This document shows positions 34,953 through 43,293 of a stretch of 64,000 nucleotides of DNA, piece by piece. Within the stretch, counting starts at the first letter, position 1; every line of letters starts with the position of its first letter. Source of the stretch: Achromobacter sp. HZ34. GTDB taxonomy: Bacteria > Pseudomonadota > Gammaproteobacteria > Burkholderiales > Burkholderiaceae_B. The position numbers and the translations under genes are program-made. Under the pieces are notes generated by a model that was not told where the DNA came from, made no database searches, and saw only the letters and a program-made list of their open reading frames with translations. Location of the stretch: positions 248,001-312,000 of the forward strand of contig NZ_NJIX01000002.1 of assembly GCF_002209485.1 (NCBI RefSeq), in the 5' to 3' direction.

Positions 34953-34969
34953 TTTGCGAAGTTTGCAAA
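34953..34969. promoter_or_regulatory. Tandem TTTGCGAA/TTTGCAAA motif in the prp intergenic region
   Basis: TTTGCGAA (34953-34960) and the palindrome TTTGCAAA (34962-34969) lie one base apart between prpC and its divergent regulator. They resemble the TTTGC-type sites known for actinobacterial RamB/PrpR, which are relatives of the adjacent regulator. Binding is inferred. Confidence 0.5.
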
Positions 34970-35002
34970 TATGATCTACGGAATACCAGAAGGATGTGGA
35001 TC

Positions 35003-36457
35003 GTGCGCAAGATTTTCATGGGTGTTCGCCTGCGCCGGCTACGCGAGGAGCGTCGCCTCACGCAGGCCGCACTGGCGGAATTGCTGGGGCTGTCACCCAG
35101 CTATCTGAACCAGCTGGAAAAGAATCAAAGGCCGTTGACCATGCCGGTGCTGCTGCGGCTGGGCGAAGTGCTGGGCGTCGACGCCCAGAGCTTCTCCGAT
35201 GAAGAGGAAGCCCGCATGATCTGGGCGCTACAGGAAGTCGCCGCCGACCTGCCGGCATCGGCCATGGGCGGCCGCGACGACGGGCGTATCTCCCGCGCCG
35301 AGATCGCTGAAATCGCGACCAACATGCCCGCGGTGGGACGCGCGATGATTCAGCTGCACCGCCGTCACCGCGAAGCGTTGGAGCGCCTGGAAGCCCTGGC
35401 CGCCATCGCCGGTGACGAGGCCAACCGGACCTCCAGCCTGGCGACGGTACAGCCCTATGAGGAAGTGCGGGACTTCTTTTTCACGCACCACAATCACTTC
35501 GCCGAGCTCGACGCACATGCCGAGCAGTGTTTCCAGGCCTGGGGGCTGGATGGCATCCCCCCGCTGCGCATCGTCGACGCGCTGGAACAACGCCTGCAGG
35601 CGCAGCACGGCGTCACCATCGAACTGCAAGACCTGCACGATGGCGCCAAACGGGTGTATGACCCCGCTACGCGGCATTTGACCCTGCCGACGAGCTTGAC
35701 CCCGGGACAGCGCAGCTTCCAACTCGGTACGCAGCTCGCTTTCCTGGAAATGGGGCAGACCCTCACGCGCATGGCGGACGCGCCGCGTTTCACCGGAGAG
35801 GCAGTGCGGCAGCTCGTGCGCACGGGGCTGGCCAATTATTTCTCGGCGGCGCTGATACTGCCTTACCAGCGCTTCCTCGATGCGGCGGAATCGTTACGCT
35901 ACGACATCGATCTGCTGAGCCAGCATTTCGGCGTCAGTTTCGAGACCGTCTGCCATCGCTTGAGCACCATGCAACGGCCGCAAGCGCATGGCGTCCCTTT
36001 CTTTTTCATCCGGGTGGACCGCGCGGGCAACGTATCCAAGCGCCAATCCGCGGCGCGTTTCCATTTTTCCCGAGTGGGCGGGACCTGTCCGCTATGGAAC
36101 GTCTATGAAGCCTTCGCGCATCCCGGACGGATCTTGCGGCAACTGGCACGCATGCCCGACGGGCGCGTCTATCTGTGGATCGCCCGCACCGTATCCCGGC
36201 AGATGGGCGGCTACGGGGAACTGGGGCAGGTGTACGCCGTTGCGCTGGGTTGCGATGTGGAGCACGCGCATCGCCTGGTCTATGCCAAGGGACTGGACCT
36301 GCATGATCCCGCGGCAAGCACGCCGATAGGCATGGGCTGCCGGGTCTGCGAACGCGCAGACTGCCCCCAGCGCGCGTTCCCCTATATCGGCCAGGGCCTC
36401 GCGGTAAGCGAGAACGTCAGCAGCGCCATTCCCTATCCACCGGCACACCGAAGTTAG
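35003..36457 (+). CDS. XRE/DUF2083 short-chain fatty acyl-CoA-type regulator of the prp operon
   Basis: About 484 residues: an N-terminal XRE helix-turn-helix (LRRLREERRLTQAALAELLG, LSPSYLNQLEKN), a middle IrrE/M78-like region without a HExxH zinc site, and a C-terminal DUF2083 domain with CPLWNVYEAF and GMGCRVCERADCPQRAF. This architecture is that of RamB and mycobacterial PrpR, which sense acyl-CoA; PrpR also binds an iron-sulfur cluster through cysteines of this domain. Start: AGAAGGA lies eight bases before GTG 35003; ATG 34994 has no spacing for it. It diverges from prpC and probably controls it. Confidence 0.85.
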   Translation: MRKIFMGVRLRRLREERRLTQAALAELLGLSPSYLNQLEKNQRPLTMPVLLRLGEVLGVDAQSFSDEEEARMIWALQEVAADLPASAMGGRDDGRISRAEIAEIATNMPAVGRAMIQLHRRHREALERLEALAAIAGDEANRTSSLATVQPYEEVRDFFFTHHNHFAELDAHAEQCFQAWGLDGIPPLRIVDALEQRLQAQHGVTIELQDLHDGAKRVYDPATRHLTLPTSLTPGQRSFQLGTQLAFLEMGQTLTRMADAPRFTGEAVRQLVRTGLANYFSAALILPYQRFLDAAESLRYDIDLLSQHFGVSFETVCHRLSTMQRPQAHGVPFFFIRVDRAGNVSKRQSAARFHFSRVGGTCPLWNVYEAFAHPGRILRQLARMPDGRVYLWIARTVSRQMGGYGELGQVYAVALGCDVEHAHRLVYAKGLDLHDPAASTPIGMGCRVCERADCPQRAFPYIGQGLAVSENVSSAIPYPPAHRS

Positions 36458-36565
36458 CCAGGGCGGGCATTACCTCCACGATCCGTCGGCGTCGTCGCCC
36501 TCCGCCACTCGTGTTATGTTTTTTAGCGGTACGAATGGACCGTCTGAAACGTAACGGGAGCATGC

Positions 36566-37393
36566 ATGGCGAATCGATCTTACTTGTATAGCCTCGACAA
36601 CCGGCCTGCATCGTATGCCGATCGTCCGGGAACAATAGGCGGCTTGTCTGAATGGCCGTATGACGTGCCTTTCATATACCGGTTGTTGATGTCGGCCGAC
36701 CCACAGCGTTGCGCGTCGCTGATTTCGGACGGCCTGGATGGATCGCCTGTGCCCCTGCATGCCATCAGCGCGCCTTTCGATGCCGGGTTCGAGCGGGTGA
36801 GCCGCTTCGCCGCCATCGTGAAGACCTTGATTGCCTTGCCGGAGCCGGAGCCGGCGACCGCTGCCGCGCCGCCGCCGGAAAACGACAAGCCGACGATCGC
36901 GCGCCAGGTTCTGCAATGGCTGGGGGTGGGGACCGCGCCAGCCGAAGCCGCTGAAGCCCCCGAGGCCGTCGCGGCAACGAAGCCGACAACGGTTGGCAGC
37001 GGATATCTGCGTGAAGCCCTTGACGAAACCCTCACGTTTCTCGAAGAGAATCGTGACGACTACCTGCTGCTCGAAACGGTAGAACTCGACGTCATGTCCG
37101 AGAGCGATCCGGACGCGCTGCGCGCGCTGGTCGGCGCCGAGATCGAGCGCTGCCGGCACGTGGGCGCCGCGTTCGACGCATTGCCCGCCGATATCACCGA
37201 GGCCGCGAAGTTGCTACGTCAAGCGGCTGCCGCATCCGCGCCAGCGCCCCTCGATGCCTTCCACGGCCTGCGCTTCGACGACGCGTTCGACAACACGCGC
37301 ACTGGCGAAACGGAATGTCCGCTGGGTCTGGCATGGACCGACGTACTGTATTTCGCACCGTCCGACCGGGAGGAGTTTCAGGCCCGGGAGTGA
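36566..37393 (+). CDS. Uncharacterised protein with a MANRSYLYS N-terminus
   Basis: A 275-residue protein that I cannot assign to a function. The N-terminal 70 residues (MANRSYLYSLDNRPASYADR, LSEWPYDVPFIYRLLMSADP) look like a compact conserved domain. A Pro/Ala/Glu-rich linker around residues 90-140 joins it to an acidic helical C-terminal part (LDETLTFLEENRDDYLLLET). There is no signal peptide or membrane helix, so it is probably cytosolic. ATG 36566 follows ACGGGAGC. It stands alone after the prp regulator. Base composition is like its neighbours. Confidence 0.7.
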   Translation: MANRSYLYSLDNRPASYADRPGTIGGLSEWPYDVPFIYRLLMSADPQRCASLISDGLDGSPVPLHAISAPFDAGFERVSRFAAIVKTLIALPEPEPATAAAPPPENDKPTIARQVLQWLGVGTAPAEAAEAPEAVAATKPTTVGSGYLREALDETLTFLEENRDDYLLLETVELDVMSESDPDALRALVGAEIERCRHVGAAFDALPADITEAAKLLRQAAAASAPAPLDAFHGLRFDDAFDNTRTGETECPLGLAWTDVLYFAPSDREEFQARE

Positions 37394-37443
37394 GAGGCCC
37401 CCGACAGGCCGGCGCCTGAAGCAGCGACAGCCTCCATCATCAA

Positions 37444-37587
37444 GGCAGCCTCGAAGATACCCAGGCCCGCGCCGCGCTGGGCGGACTGATCGACCGGCTG
37501 GAAAGCCAGGAGCTGGTACGGCGCGGCGCCGATGGCCAGGACCGTCGCGCCCACCTGGTGTTCCTGACCCCGGCGGGCAGCGGATGA
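37444..37587 (+). pseudogene. MarR-family regulator remnant (wing region only)
   Basis: This frame reads GLIDRLESQELVRRGADG then QDRRAHLVFLTPAG before a stop, the wing and DxR motif of a MarR protein. The upstream HTH helices, the dimerisation helices and any start codon are missing, so about 48 codons of a decayed or deleted gene remain. The surrounding 300 bp (37394-37731) hold no other gene; the end is an AT-rich segment that probably carries the promoter of the next gene. Confidence 0.65.
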
Positions 37588-37731
37588 TCGAACGCACAGA
37601 TTGAATCCATTGTCCTCAGGAGCACCTCAGCAGTAATCTCCGGATTAACGACACTCCCGCTCAGCTTTCATTTCTATTAATATTTCGCTCCAAATGCGTT
37701 GATTTTTGTTGATATATGTAATCGACCAGGC

Positions 37732-38502
37732 GTGGTGAGTGAAGTGACTCCGTTCATACTGATAGAAGATAACCGCCGCCTTACCCTGCAAATGTGCGAG
37801 ATGCCGCGCGCAAGGTATACCTGGTTCCTGTTCATGGCTGACTGCGAACCCGCCGGGTTTGGCCGGGATCGTCTCATTGCCGCCAGCGCCGCCCTCGCCG
37901 GCGAGTCGGAAGCCAAGCAGGAAGGAATGAGCGCCCTGCTTGAACAGAAACGGCGGATCGCTTTTCCTGCCGTCGTCACCCTGCCGAGTGTCAGGGACCA
38001 GCCTTTGGAACCCGTCGACCGCCACGTCATCGATCAGCTTCTCGAAGATATAAGCGACCGGGCCGATGCGCTGGCGAACATGCTGCAACTTCTGCGGCAG
38101 CGCCTGTCGGTAGCCGACGAACGGCCGGCTCCCCTACCCGTTCTCACCAATGACGCTGAGGAAGCGCGCCAGCCTGCTGTTTCTGTCCAGCAGACCTGGC
38201 GTCTCCTTGAAGGCCGTTTCTCCCTGCTTTCGCCCGAAGGTAAATCGGTGATCCTGACGCGTACGGAATATCAGTTCCTGCTCGCGTTATTCCAGGCGCC
38301 GGGATGCTGTCTTACCTACCAACAAACGCACCACGCCATCTATGCACAGGAAAGTGCATCGCCGCGCTCGCCCGGATCCATCTCGGTTCTGCTGAGCCGG
38401 CTGCGGGCGAAATTCCGCAAACTCGATGTAGAACTGCCCTTGCACACCCTGCGCGGACAAGCCTATGTCTTTTCGGGCAAGGCGACGATTTTGGCTCGGT
38501 AG
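37732..38502 (+). CDS. Orphan OmpR/PhoB-type winged-helix regulator without receiver domain
   Basis: About 256 residues. The last 100 are an OmpR/PhoB winged helix: LLEGRFSLLSPEGKSVILT, TRTEYQFLLALFQAPGCCLT, then SISVLLSRLRAKFRKLDVEL and HTLRGQAYVFSG. The N-terminal 150 residues are not a receiver; I see no phospho-Asp pocket, and the segment contains a helical stretch LEDISDRADALANMLQLLRQ. It therefore responds to something other than classical phosphorylation. The start is uncertain: GTG at 37732 or 37735, or TTG at 37699. No cognate target or kinase gene is next to it. Confidence 0.72.
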   Translation: MVSEVTPFILIEDNRRLTLQMCEMPRARYTWFLFMADCEPAGFGRDRLIAASAALAGESEAKQEGMSALLEQKRRIAFPAVVTLPSVRDQPLEPVDRHVIDQLLEDISDRADALANMLQLLRQRLSVADERPAPLPVLTNDAEEARQPAVSVQQTWRLLEGRFSLLSPEGKSVILTRTEYQFLLALFQAPGCCLTYQQTHHAIYAQESASPRSPGSISVLLSRLRAKFRKLDVELPLHTLRGQAYVFSGKATILAR

Positions 38503-38559
38503 TTTCTCCCGGTGCTGCGCTACGCAGCCTGGCTTTGCTAGACCTGGGCGTGCGCCGAT

Positions 38560-39081
38560 TCAGGACTTGCCCCACAAATGGGTTAATGGACCGCCTTTTC
38601 CCGATACCGGGTCACTGTCCGGGAACGGCAAGTTTTCCATCCGCTCCAGCATCTCGGGGGTCGGCGCTTCGCGGCATATATCGAACTGCTGATTCGGCGG
38701 ATACGCGCCCACCACCAGGAAGTCCGGCGTTGCTGAAAGCGCGCAGTGACCGATGCCCGAGGGCAGGACGAGCACATCGCCTGCGCTGACTCCGATCCGT
38801 CTGCCATCCGGCCCGCCCAGCATCAATTCCGCCGAGCCCCCGGCGACACAAAGCACTTCATGCGCCGTGGAATGGTAATGGTGGTAGTCGTATATCCCGG
38901 CGCGCCATTGGGCCGGCCAGCCATTTCGCGCGACCATTTCCTCGAACGCAGAAGCAATCGCGTCGATGCCACCCGGCTGCAATACGGCGGCATAGTGCAG
39001 CACCGGCAAACGCGGATTGTTCGGCACCCAGCCGTTCTTTTGCAGGATGAAGCTATCTGGCTTATCGAGCATCTTGGCCAC
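38560..39081 (-). CDS. Cupin-domain protein
   Basis: A 173-residue single-domain cupin. The metal-type motif is [19 protein letters not shown] followed by [16 protein letters not shown], giving a His/His/Glu/His set as in YjlB-like proteins. [20 protein letters not shown] at the N-terminus is also typical of that group. The function is unknown; a small-molecule sensing or dioxygenase-like role is possible. ATG 39081 follows an AAAGGTGG on the complement. It is transcribed away from the winged-helix gene, with 57 bp between the 3' ends. Confidence 0.8.
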   Translation of the reverse strand: MAKMLDKPDSFILQKNGWVPNNPRLPVLHYAAVLQPGGIDAIASAFEEMVARNGWPAQWRAGIYDYHHYHSTAHEVLCVAGGSAELMLGGPDGRRIGVSAGDVLVLPSGIGHCALSATPDFLVVGAYPPNQQFDICREAPTPEMLERMENLPFPDSDPVSGKGGPLTHLWGKS

Positions 39082-39157
39082 CTTTTCAGCACCTTTCGAT
39101 CACCGCGGCGACAGGGCCTCGGCTGGAAGCGCCTGCCATATCTCCAGGCGTACACGC

Positions 39158-39625
39158 CTATTCCAAGTCCTCATCACGCTCGTAGCTATCCTCGAAATCC
39201 AGATAGTCCTCGTGCAGGCCTTGCACGAGGCGTCCGGTCGGTTTGCCCTCGGCGTCCGTCTCCATCAACTGCCAGCGGGGAACATCGTCGTCCTGCGGAC
39301 CGTGATCCAGCGCCATGACGAAGGTATTTCCCAGCGCCTTGCCGTAGGCGAGCAAGAGTTCATTCAGCGCGTCGGGGGCCACGATGCTGCGCAGGGTCTT
39401 CAAGGTCACTTCGAGGTCCGGGCGGTCGAACAAGGCTTCGCTCACCGTCACCTCGACCGCATCCGCGGCCCGGTGCACCTCCTGCAGCAAGAGGAAGCGG
39501 GCGAATTGGGGAATATCCTCACTCAATTCGCTATCGACCCAACTTTTGGGGTCCGTGCAGCCCGCGGCCTCCATGGCGGCGGCCAGCGCGGCGCGGCGCT
39601 CGGTGTTGGACTTGTTGTCGGTCAT
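39158..39625 (-). CDS. Uncharacterised acidic protein
   Basis: A 155-residue soluble protein that I do not recognise. It is rich in Asp and Glu, ends in the very acidic tail EDYLDFEDSYERDEDLE and has a helical core (LPRFLLLQEV-like segment, DALNELLLAYGKALGNTFVM). No signal peptide, membrane segment or metal motif is visible. ATG 39625 follows GGGAG nine bases upstream; the longer reading to 39793 is less likely. It precedes the cupin gene on the same strand by 76 bp and may be cotranscribed with it. Confidence 0.65.
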   Translation of the reverse strand: MTDNKSNTERRAALAAAMEAAGCTDPKSWVDSELSEDIPQFARFLLLQEVHRAADAVEVTVSEALFDRPDLEVTLKTLRSIVAPDALNELLLAYGKALGNTFVMALDHGPQDDDVPRWQLMETDAEGKPTGRLVQGLHEDYLDFEDSYERDEDLE

Positions 39626-40155
39626 GGCTATCGCTCCCGGAATCGCATGGCAACCAAAGAGCTGCCATTCTATGCGACGGAAATGGCGATGTCCGCTTGT
39701 CAGCAGGGTCCTCACGCTTCGCGATCGCGACATTGGCAGGACTGCGGCGCGGTGCCATCCCTGCCGGACGCCCTTCCAACGATGGATCGACATTCCTCAC
39801 GATGAGCGTTACGATTTGAATCCGCGCAACCGGAAAGCCTCCTTGGAACCGTCAATTCTCTCAACCGCTATCGGCGCATCTCATAGGCGTGGAAGGCGGA
39901 TCCCTACTCTGCCTTTAATGAACTGCGGGCGCAAGGTCGTGGCGTATCTGCTTTAGAGGGCAGGAATTTGTAGTTAACGCCAGCAGCAGCCTTGGCGGCC
40001 TATTTGTTCATACGGTTCATTATCCGGCCCTCAGCACCAATCTGACGGAAGGATCCAAGGGAATCTGGGCTAGCGGGCCCATCCCCTCGTTGCTTCTGTA
40101 ATACACCTCCGAAGTCGGATCGAAGCCATCTTACGAGCGCCATGGGAGTCAGTGG
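39626..40155. other. 530-bp intergenic stretch without a recognisable gene
   Basis: No open frame here has coding character and no tRNA or repeat was seen. It separates the cupin/acidic-protein pair from the stress and signalling block and probably holds two promoters: one reading left and one for the histidine kinase, whose ATG at 40156 follows a GGGAG. Confidence 0.5.
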
Positions 40156-41310
40156 ATGTCCTCTCTATCCCGCTTTATCCGGACGTACGCCGATGCACTG
40201 GTCGACGACTGGGTCGCTTATGCGTTGGCGCTGAACGAGGGTCGAAGCAAATTATCGCAAGCTGACCTTAGAAATTCCGGGCCCGGCATTCTCGCCGCCC
40301 TGGCGGCGAACATGGGTCAGTCGCAAAGCAAGAAGCAAGCAGTCGAAAAATCCCATGGCATGAAACGCCAGGCTGACCAGAGCTTCGATCAGGTCTGCCA
40401 GGCTCACGCAGGGGATCGCTTAGCCCAAGGATTTTCGCTCAATGACATCATCGCGGAGTTCCGCGCTCTGCGCGCAAGCGTGGTTCGACGGTGGCGCGCC
40501 CACCCCGATTTCACTGCGCATGATATTGACGATCTGGAGCGCTTTCATGAAGCGATCGACCAGGCCCTTACCGAATCGGTGAAGGAATATTCCGCACGGG
40601 CAGAACGCGCGCGCGCACTTTTTGCCGGCGTACTTGCGCACGATCTGCGCGCGCCGCTCGGGGTGGTTCTCCATGCAGCCACTTTACTGAGCCGCAATGG
40701 GAATGCAATTACAAGTCCAGAATGCGCGAAGCATTTCGATTTCATTCAGCGAAGTACCGCCACGATGAAGCTGCTGATCGATGATCTCCTAGTCTTCGCG
40801 CGCACTCGACTGGGCGACGATCCGGTTATCGCGGCGTCACCTCAAGACATGGGGATCATCTGCAAAGAGACAGCCGACCACGTCGGTTCAGTATTTGATG
40901 ACAAGGCCATTGAGGTCAAATGCATCGGGGATCTCCATGGGGTGTGGGACCGCGGCCGGATCGCGCAACTCTTGACCAACTTGCTATCCAACGCGGTTCG
41001 ATATGGGGATGGTGTCGTCAAGCTGTCGGCCGTTGGAGGTGAGAGCGAAGTCGAAGTACGGGTCGAAAACGGCGGCAAGCCAATTCCTGAGCGTGCTTTG
41101 CCCACGTTATTCGACCCCTTGACGACATTGAATGCGGTCAGCGGGAGCCCGGACATGGCAGCTGGCGTGGGACTTGGCCTTTATATCTGCCGCTCGATCG
41201 CTGTCGCGCACCAAGGTTCAATTGCGGTCGATTCGAATGAATCACGTACGGTGTTTACGCTGTTGTTGCCTAAAGAGCGGCACGCCAGACCCTTTCCTCT
41301 GGATCAGTAA
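40156..41310 (+). CDS. Cytosolic sensor histidine kinase with RsbRD-like N-terminal domain
   Basis: A 384-residue kinase with no membrane helix. Residues 1-145 (FIRTYADALVDDWVAYALAL, FSLNDIIAEFRALRASVVRR) resemble the RsbRD/RsbT co-antagonist N-terminal domain found in stress kinases. The H-box is FAGVLAHDLRAPLG with His162, the N-box is QLLTNLLSNAVRYG and the G-box is GVGLGLYICRSIA. It should autophosphorylate and pass phosphate to a response regulator; free regulators are encoded at 44.7 and 48.2 kb. It opens a block with a small acidic protein and a Mn catalase, pointing to a stress role. Confidence 0.85.
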   Translation: MSSLSRFIRTYADALVDDWVAYALALNEGRSKLSQADLRNSGPGILAALAANMGQSQSKKQAVEKSHGMKRQADQSFDQVCQAHAGDRLAQGFSLNDIIAEFRALRASVVRRWRAHPDFTAHDIDDLERFHEAIDQALTESVKEYSARAERARALFAGVLAHDLRAPLGVVLHAATLLSRNGNAITSPECAKHFDFIQRSTATMKLLIDDLLVFARTRLGDDPVIAASPQDMGIICKETADHVGSVFDDKAIEVKCIGDLHGVWDRGRIAQLLTNLLSNAVRYGDGVVKLSAVGGESEVEVRVENGGKPIPERALPTLFDPLTTLNAVSGSPDMAAGVGLGLYICRSIAVAHQGSIAVDSNESRTVFTLLLPKERHARPFPLDQ

Positions 41311-41417
41311 GCACGGCATGAGGTTTGCCATGATGCGGGCGGGCTCATTGCGCCCTACTCCGCGTCGGTGCCAACCAAAGCCGGCGCACCCCTTACTGTC
41401 TATTCCTGAGGTCACTC

Positions 41418-41675
41418 ATGACTAACCCAGACCCCACCACACCTACCGGCAACCCACCCGCATTCGAACCATCTTCAGAAGATCAGGTGGACATCGCAGA
41501 TCGCGTTCAAAAAGACCTCGACAAGGCCAATGAGCACGAGCGTGCGCAAACGCCCGAGTCCTCCGGTAAGGCCACCGAATTCGACGGCAATCCTAACGTA
41601 GATACCGATGACGATGGCGGCGTATTCAGCCCTCGCGATGACACGCCGCAAGTTATTCCTACGAAGGACAATTGA
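41418..41675 (+). CDS. Small acidic, probably disordered protein
   Basis: An 85-residue protein composed almost entirely of polar residues (Asp, Glu, Pro, Thr, Asn), with no hydrophobic core, signal or motif; GNPNVDTDDDGGVFSPRDD is representative. Such short hydrophilic proteins next to catalase genes are sometimes stress-protection proteins, but nothing proves that here. CTGAGGTC lies before ATG 41418. It is placed between the histidine kinase and the Mn catalase, all on the same strand, so cotranscription is plausible. Confidence 0.6.
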   Translation: MTNPDPTTPTGNPPAFEPSSEDQVDIADRVQKDLDKANEHERAQTPESSGKATEFDGNPNVDTDDDGGVFSPRDDTPQVIPTKDN

Positions 41676-41879
41676 GCGCTTGGTGGTCTTATGCACAGCG
41701 CTAAGCCTGGAGACTAACGATGCGCAGGATTCGCTCATGAATGGGCATATCGTTTAGCGCTTTCTACAAAATCTCCAGGTTTTCCCCGGCGAAAAGGACA
41801 TTTCCGCATCGCGGCACACCGATTGCAAAGAGGACGCGGGTCCTGCATTCGGCGGGACATCCACAATCGGGACTCTTCC

Positions 41880-42755
41880 ATGTTCGCTCATAACAAACGT
41901 CTGCAATACACAGTACGCGTAAGCCAGTCCAATCCTGGCCTGGCTAATCTCCTGCTTGAGCAATTCGGTGGACCGCAGGGGGAATTGGCTGCAGCCTGTC
42001 GGTACTTTACTCAAGCGATTGGCGAAGACGATCCGGGCCGCAAGGATATGCTCTTTGATATCGCCACTGAAGAACTGAGCCACCTGGAGGTGATTGGCTC
42101 TCTGGTAGCCATGTTGAACAAGGGTGCGAAGGGCCAACTTGCCGAAGCAACCATGACGGAAGCGGAGCTCTACCGTTCCCTCCAGGGTGCTGGCAACGAT
42201 TCGCACGTCACGCAGATCCTGTACGGCGGCGGGCCCGCGCTGACGAATTCAGGTGGCCAGCTTTGGAATGCCGGCTACATCGATACGATTGGTGATCCTA
42301 CTGCCGATCTTCGGTCCAACGTGGCAGCGGAAGCGCGGGCGAAGGTCATCTATGAGCGCCTGATCAACGTCACCGACGATCCGGGCGTGAAGGAGGCGCT
42401 CGGCTTTCTGATGACGCGAGAAATTGCACATCTGCAATCCTTCGAGAAAGCGCTGTATTCAATCGAACCCAACTTCCCTCCAGGGAAGCTGCCCGGCGAT
42501 CCCAAGTTCTCCAATGTCTATTTCAACATGTCGCAGGGCGATGGCGATCTCAGCGGCCCATGGAATAAGGAATCGACCTTCGAGGTGATTTCCGACCAGG
42601 ACGAGCAATCGGCGGTGGACGGCGGAGACGGCTTGGCGACTGTCAAACTGACAGAAGATGAGTTGGCGGCAGTGCAGGCGTTGGCGTCGCGCACCGCGTC
42701 CGATCTGGAAAGTGACCCGGAAACCAGCGCAGACCGGGGCATGGCCCTGTCATAA
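41880..42755 (+). CDS. Manganese (non-haem) catalase
   Basis: A 291-residue ferritin-like protein with the dimanganese ligand pattern: the first Glu in GGPQGELAAACRYF, ATEELSHLEVIGSL (Glu and His), AAEARAKVIYERL (Glu), and MTREIAHLQSFEKAL (Glu and His). It dismutates hydrogen peroxide in the cytosol without haem. The C-terminal 60 residues are acidic and Ser/Asp-rich, as in many family members. ATG 41880 lies just ahead of FAHNKRLQY, the usual family start. A very long hairpin follows the stop. It sits among kinases and other stress genes, consistent with a peroxide defence role. Confidence 0.93.
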   Translation: MFAHNKRLQYTVRVSQSNPGLANLLLEQFGGPQGELAAACRYFTQAIGEDDPGRKDMLFDIATEELSHLEVIGSLVAMLNKGAKGQLAEATMTEAELYRSLQGAGNDSHVTQILYGGGPALTNSGGQLWNAGYIDTIGDPTADLRSNVAAEARAKVIYERLINVTDDPGVKEALGFLMTREIAHLQSFEKALYSIEPNFPPGKLPGDPKFSNVYFNMSQGDGDLSGPWNKESTFEVISDQDEQSAVDGGDGLATVKLTEDELAAVQALASRTASDLESDPETSADRGMALS

Positions 42756-42807
42756 CTTCGTACCACTCTCGTAAGGAGGCCAAAGTTTCTTCGCGGCGGC
42801 TCCTTAA

Positions 42808-42879
42808 GACGACACCAGGCAGGAGGACACAACGTTTCGAACGTGTTCTCCTGCCTGGTGTCGTCGCCCCTCCTTTTTT
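42808..42879 (+). terminator. Long hairpin with downstream T-run after the Mn catalase gene
   Basis: A 23-bp stem (42808-42830 with 42843-42865, one G-T pair) and 12-base loop, followed nine bases later by TTTTTT (42874-42879) and a second T-run. It can act as a terminator but is longer than usual. Confidence 0.7.
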
Positions 42880-42892
42880 GAGACCTTTTTTT

Positions 42893-43293
42893 ATGACCGC
42901 CAGCCAGCGGTGGGAGGCTGATTGCCTCCCAGGAGCCCGGCTCCGGTAATCCGTGGCCGATGGGTAACCGCTGAATGAGCTGGCAGTGCATCATTGCGAC
43001 TCTCGATTACCCGTACGCCGGCGCTGTCCGTCGTTTTCGTCGGCAGCCGCGGCCTAAATGGCGGATAAACCGCCCACTAACGTGGGTGTACCAGCGCGAA
43101 CTTCAGCCCCGACACCCCGGCAATTAGCCAGCGCAGAGACCTGAAGCGCGTTCAACTGGCGGCCGAAGCTGTTGCGCTAGCCACGGTTTCGCAGCGGGGG
43201 AGACTGATGGCAGACCGAAGATTACCCAGGAAAACGATTAGAATAGGCGCGCTGCGTTGACGCAGTGCACACAGTAGAGATCGGAGAATTCCA
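42893..43293. other. 400-bp intergenic stretch without a recognisable gene
   Basis: Between the catalase hairpin and the KaiC-like gene I find no credible open frame, RNA gene or repeat. The last 100 bases probably hold the promoter of the KaiC-like gene; GGAGA at 43283-43287 is its ribosome-binding site. Confidence 0.45.

Noticed and set aside
42808-42865. Insertion-sequence end or CRISPR repeat
   Set aside because: Only a single copy of the inverted repeat is visible, with no transposase gene, direct repeats or regular spacers anywhere in the window.
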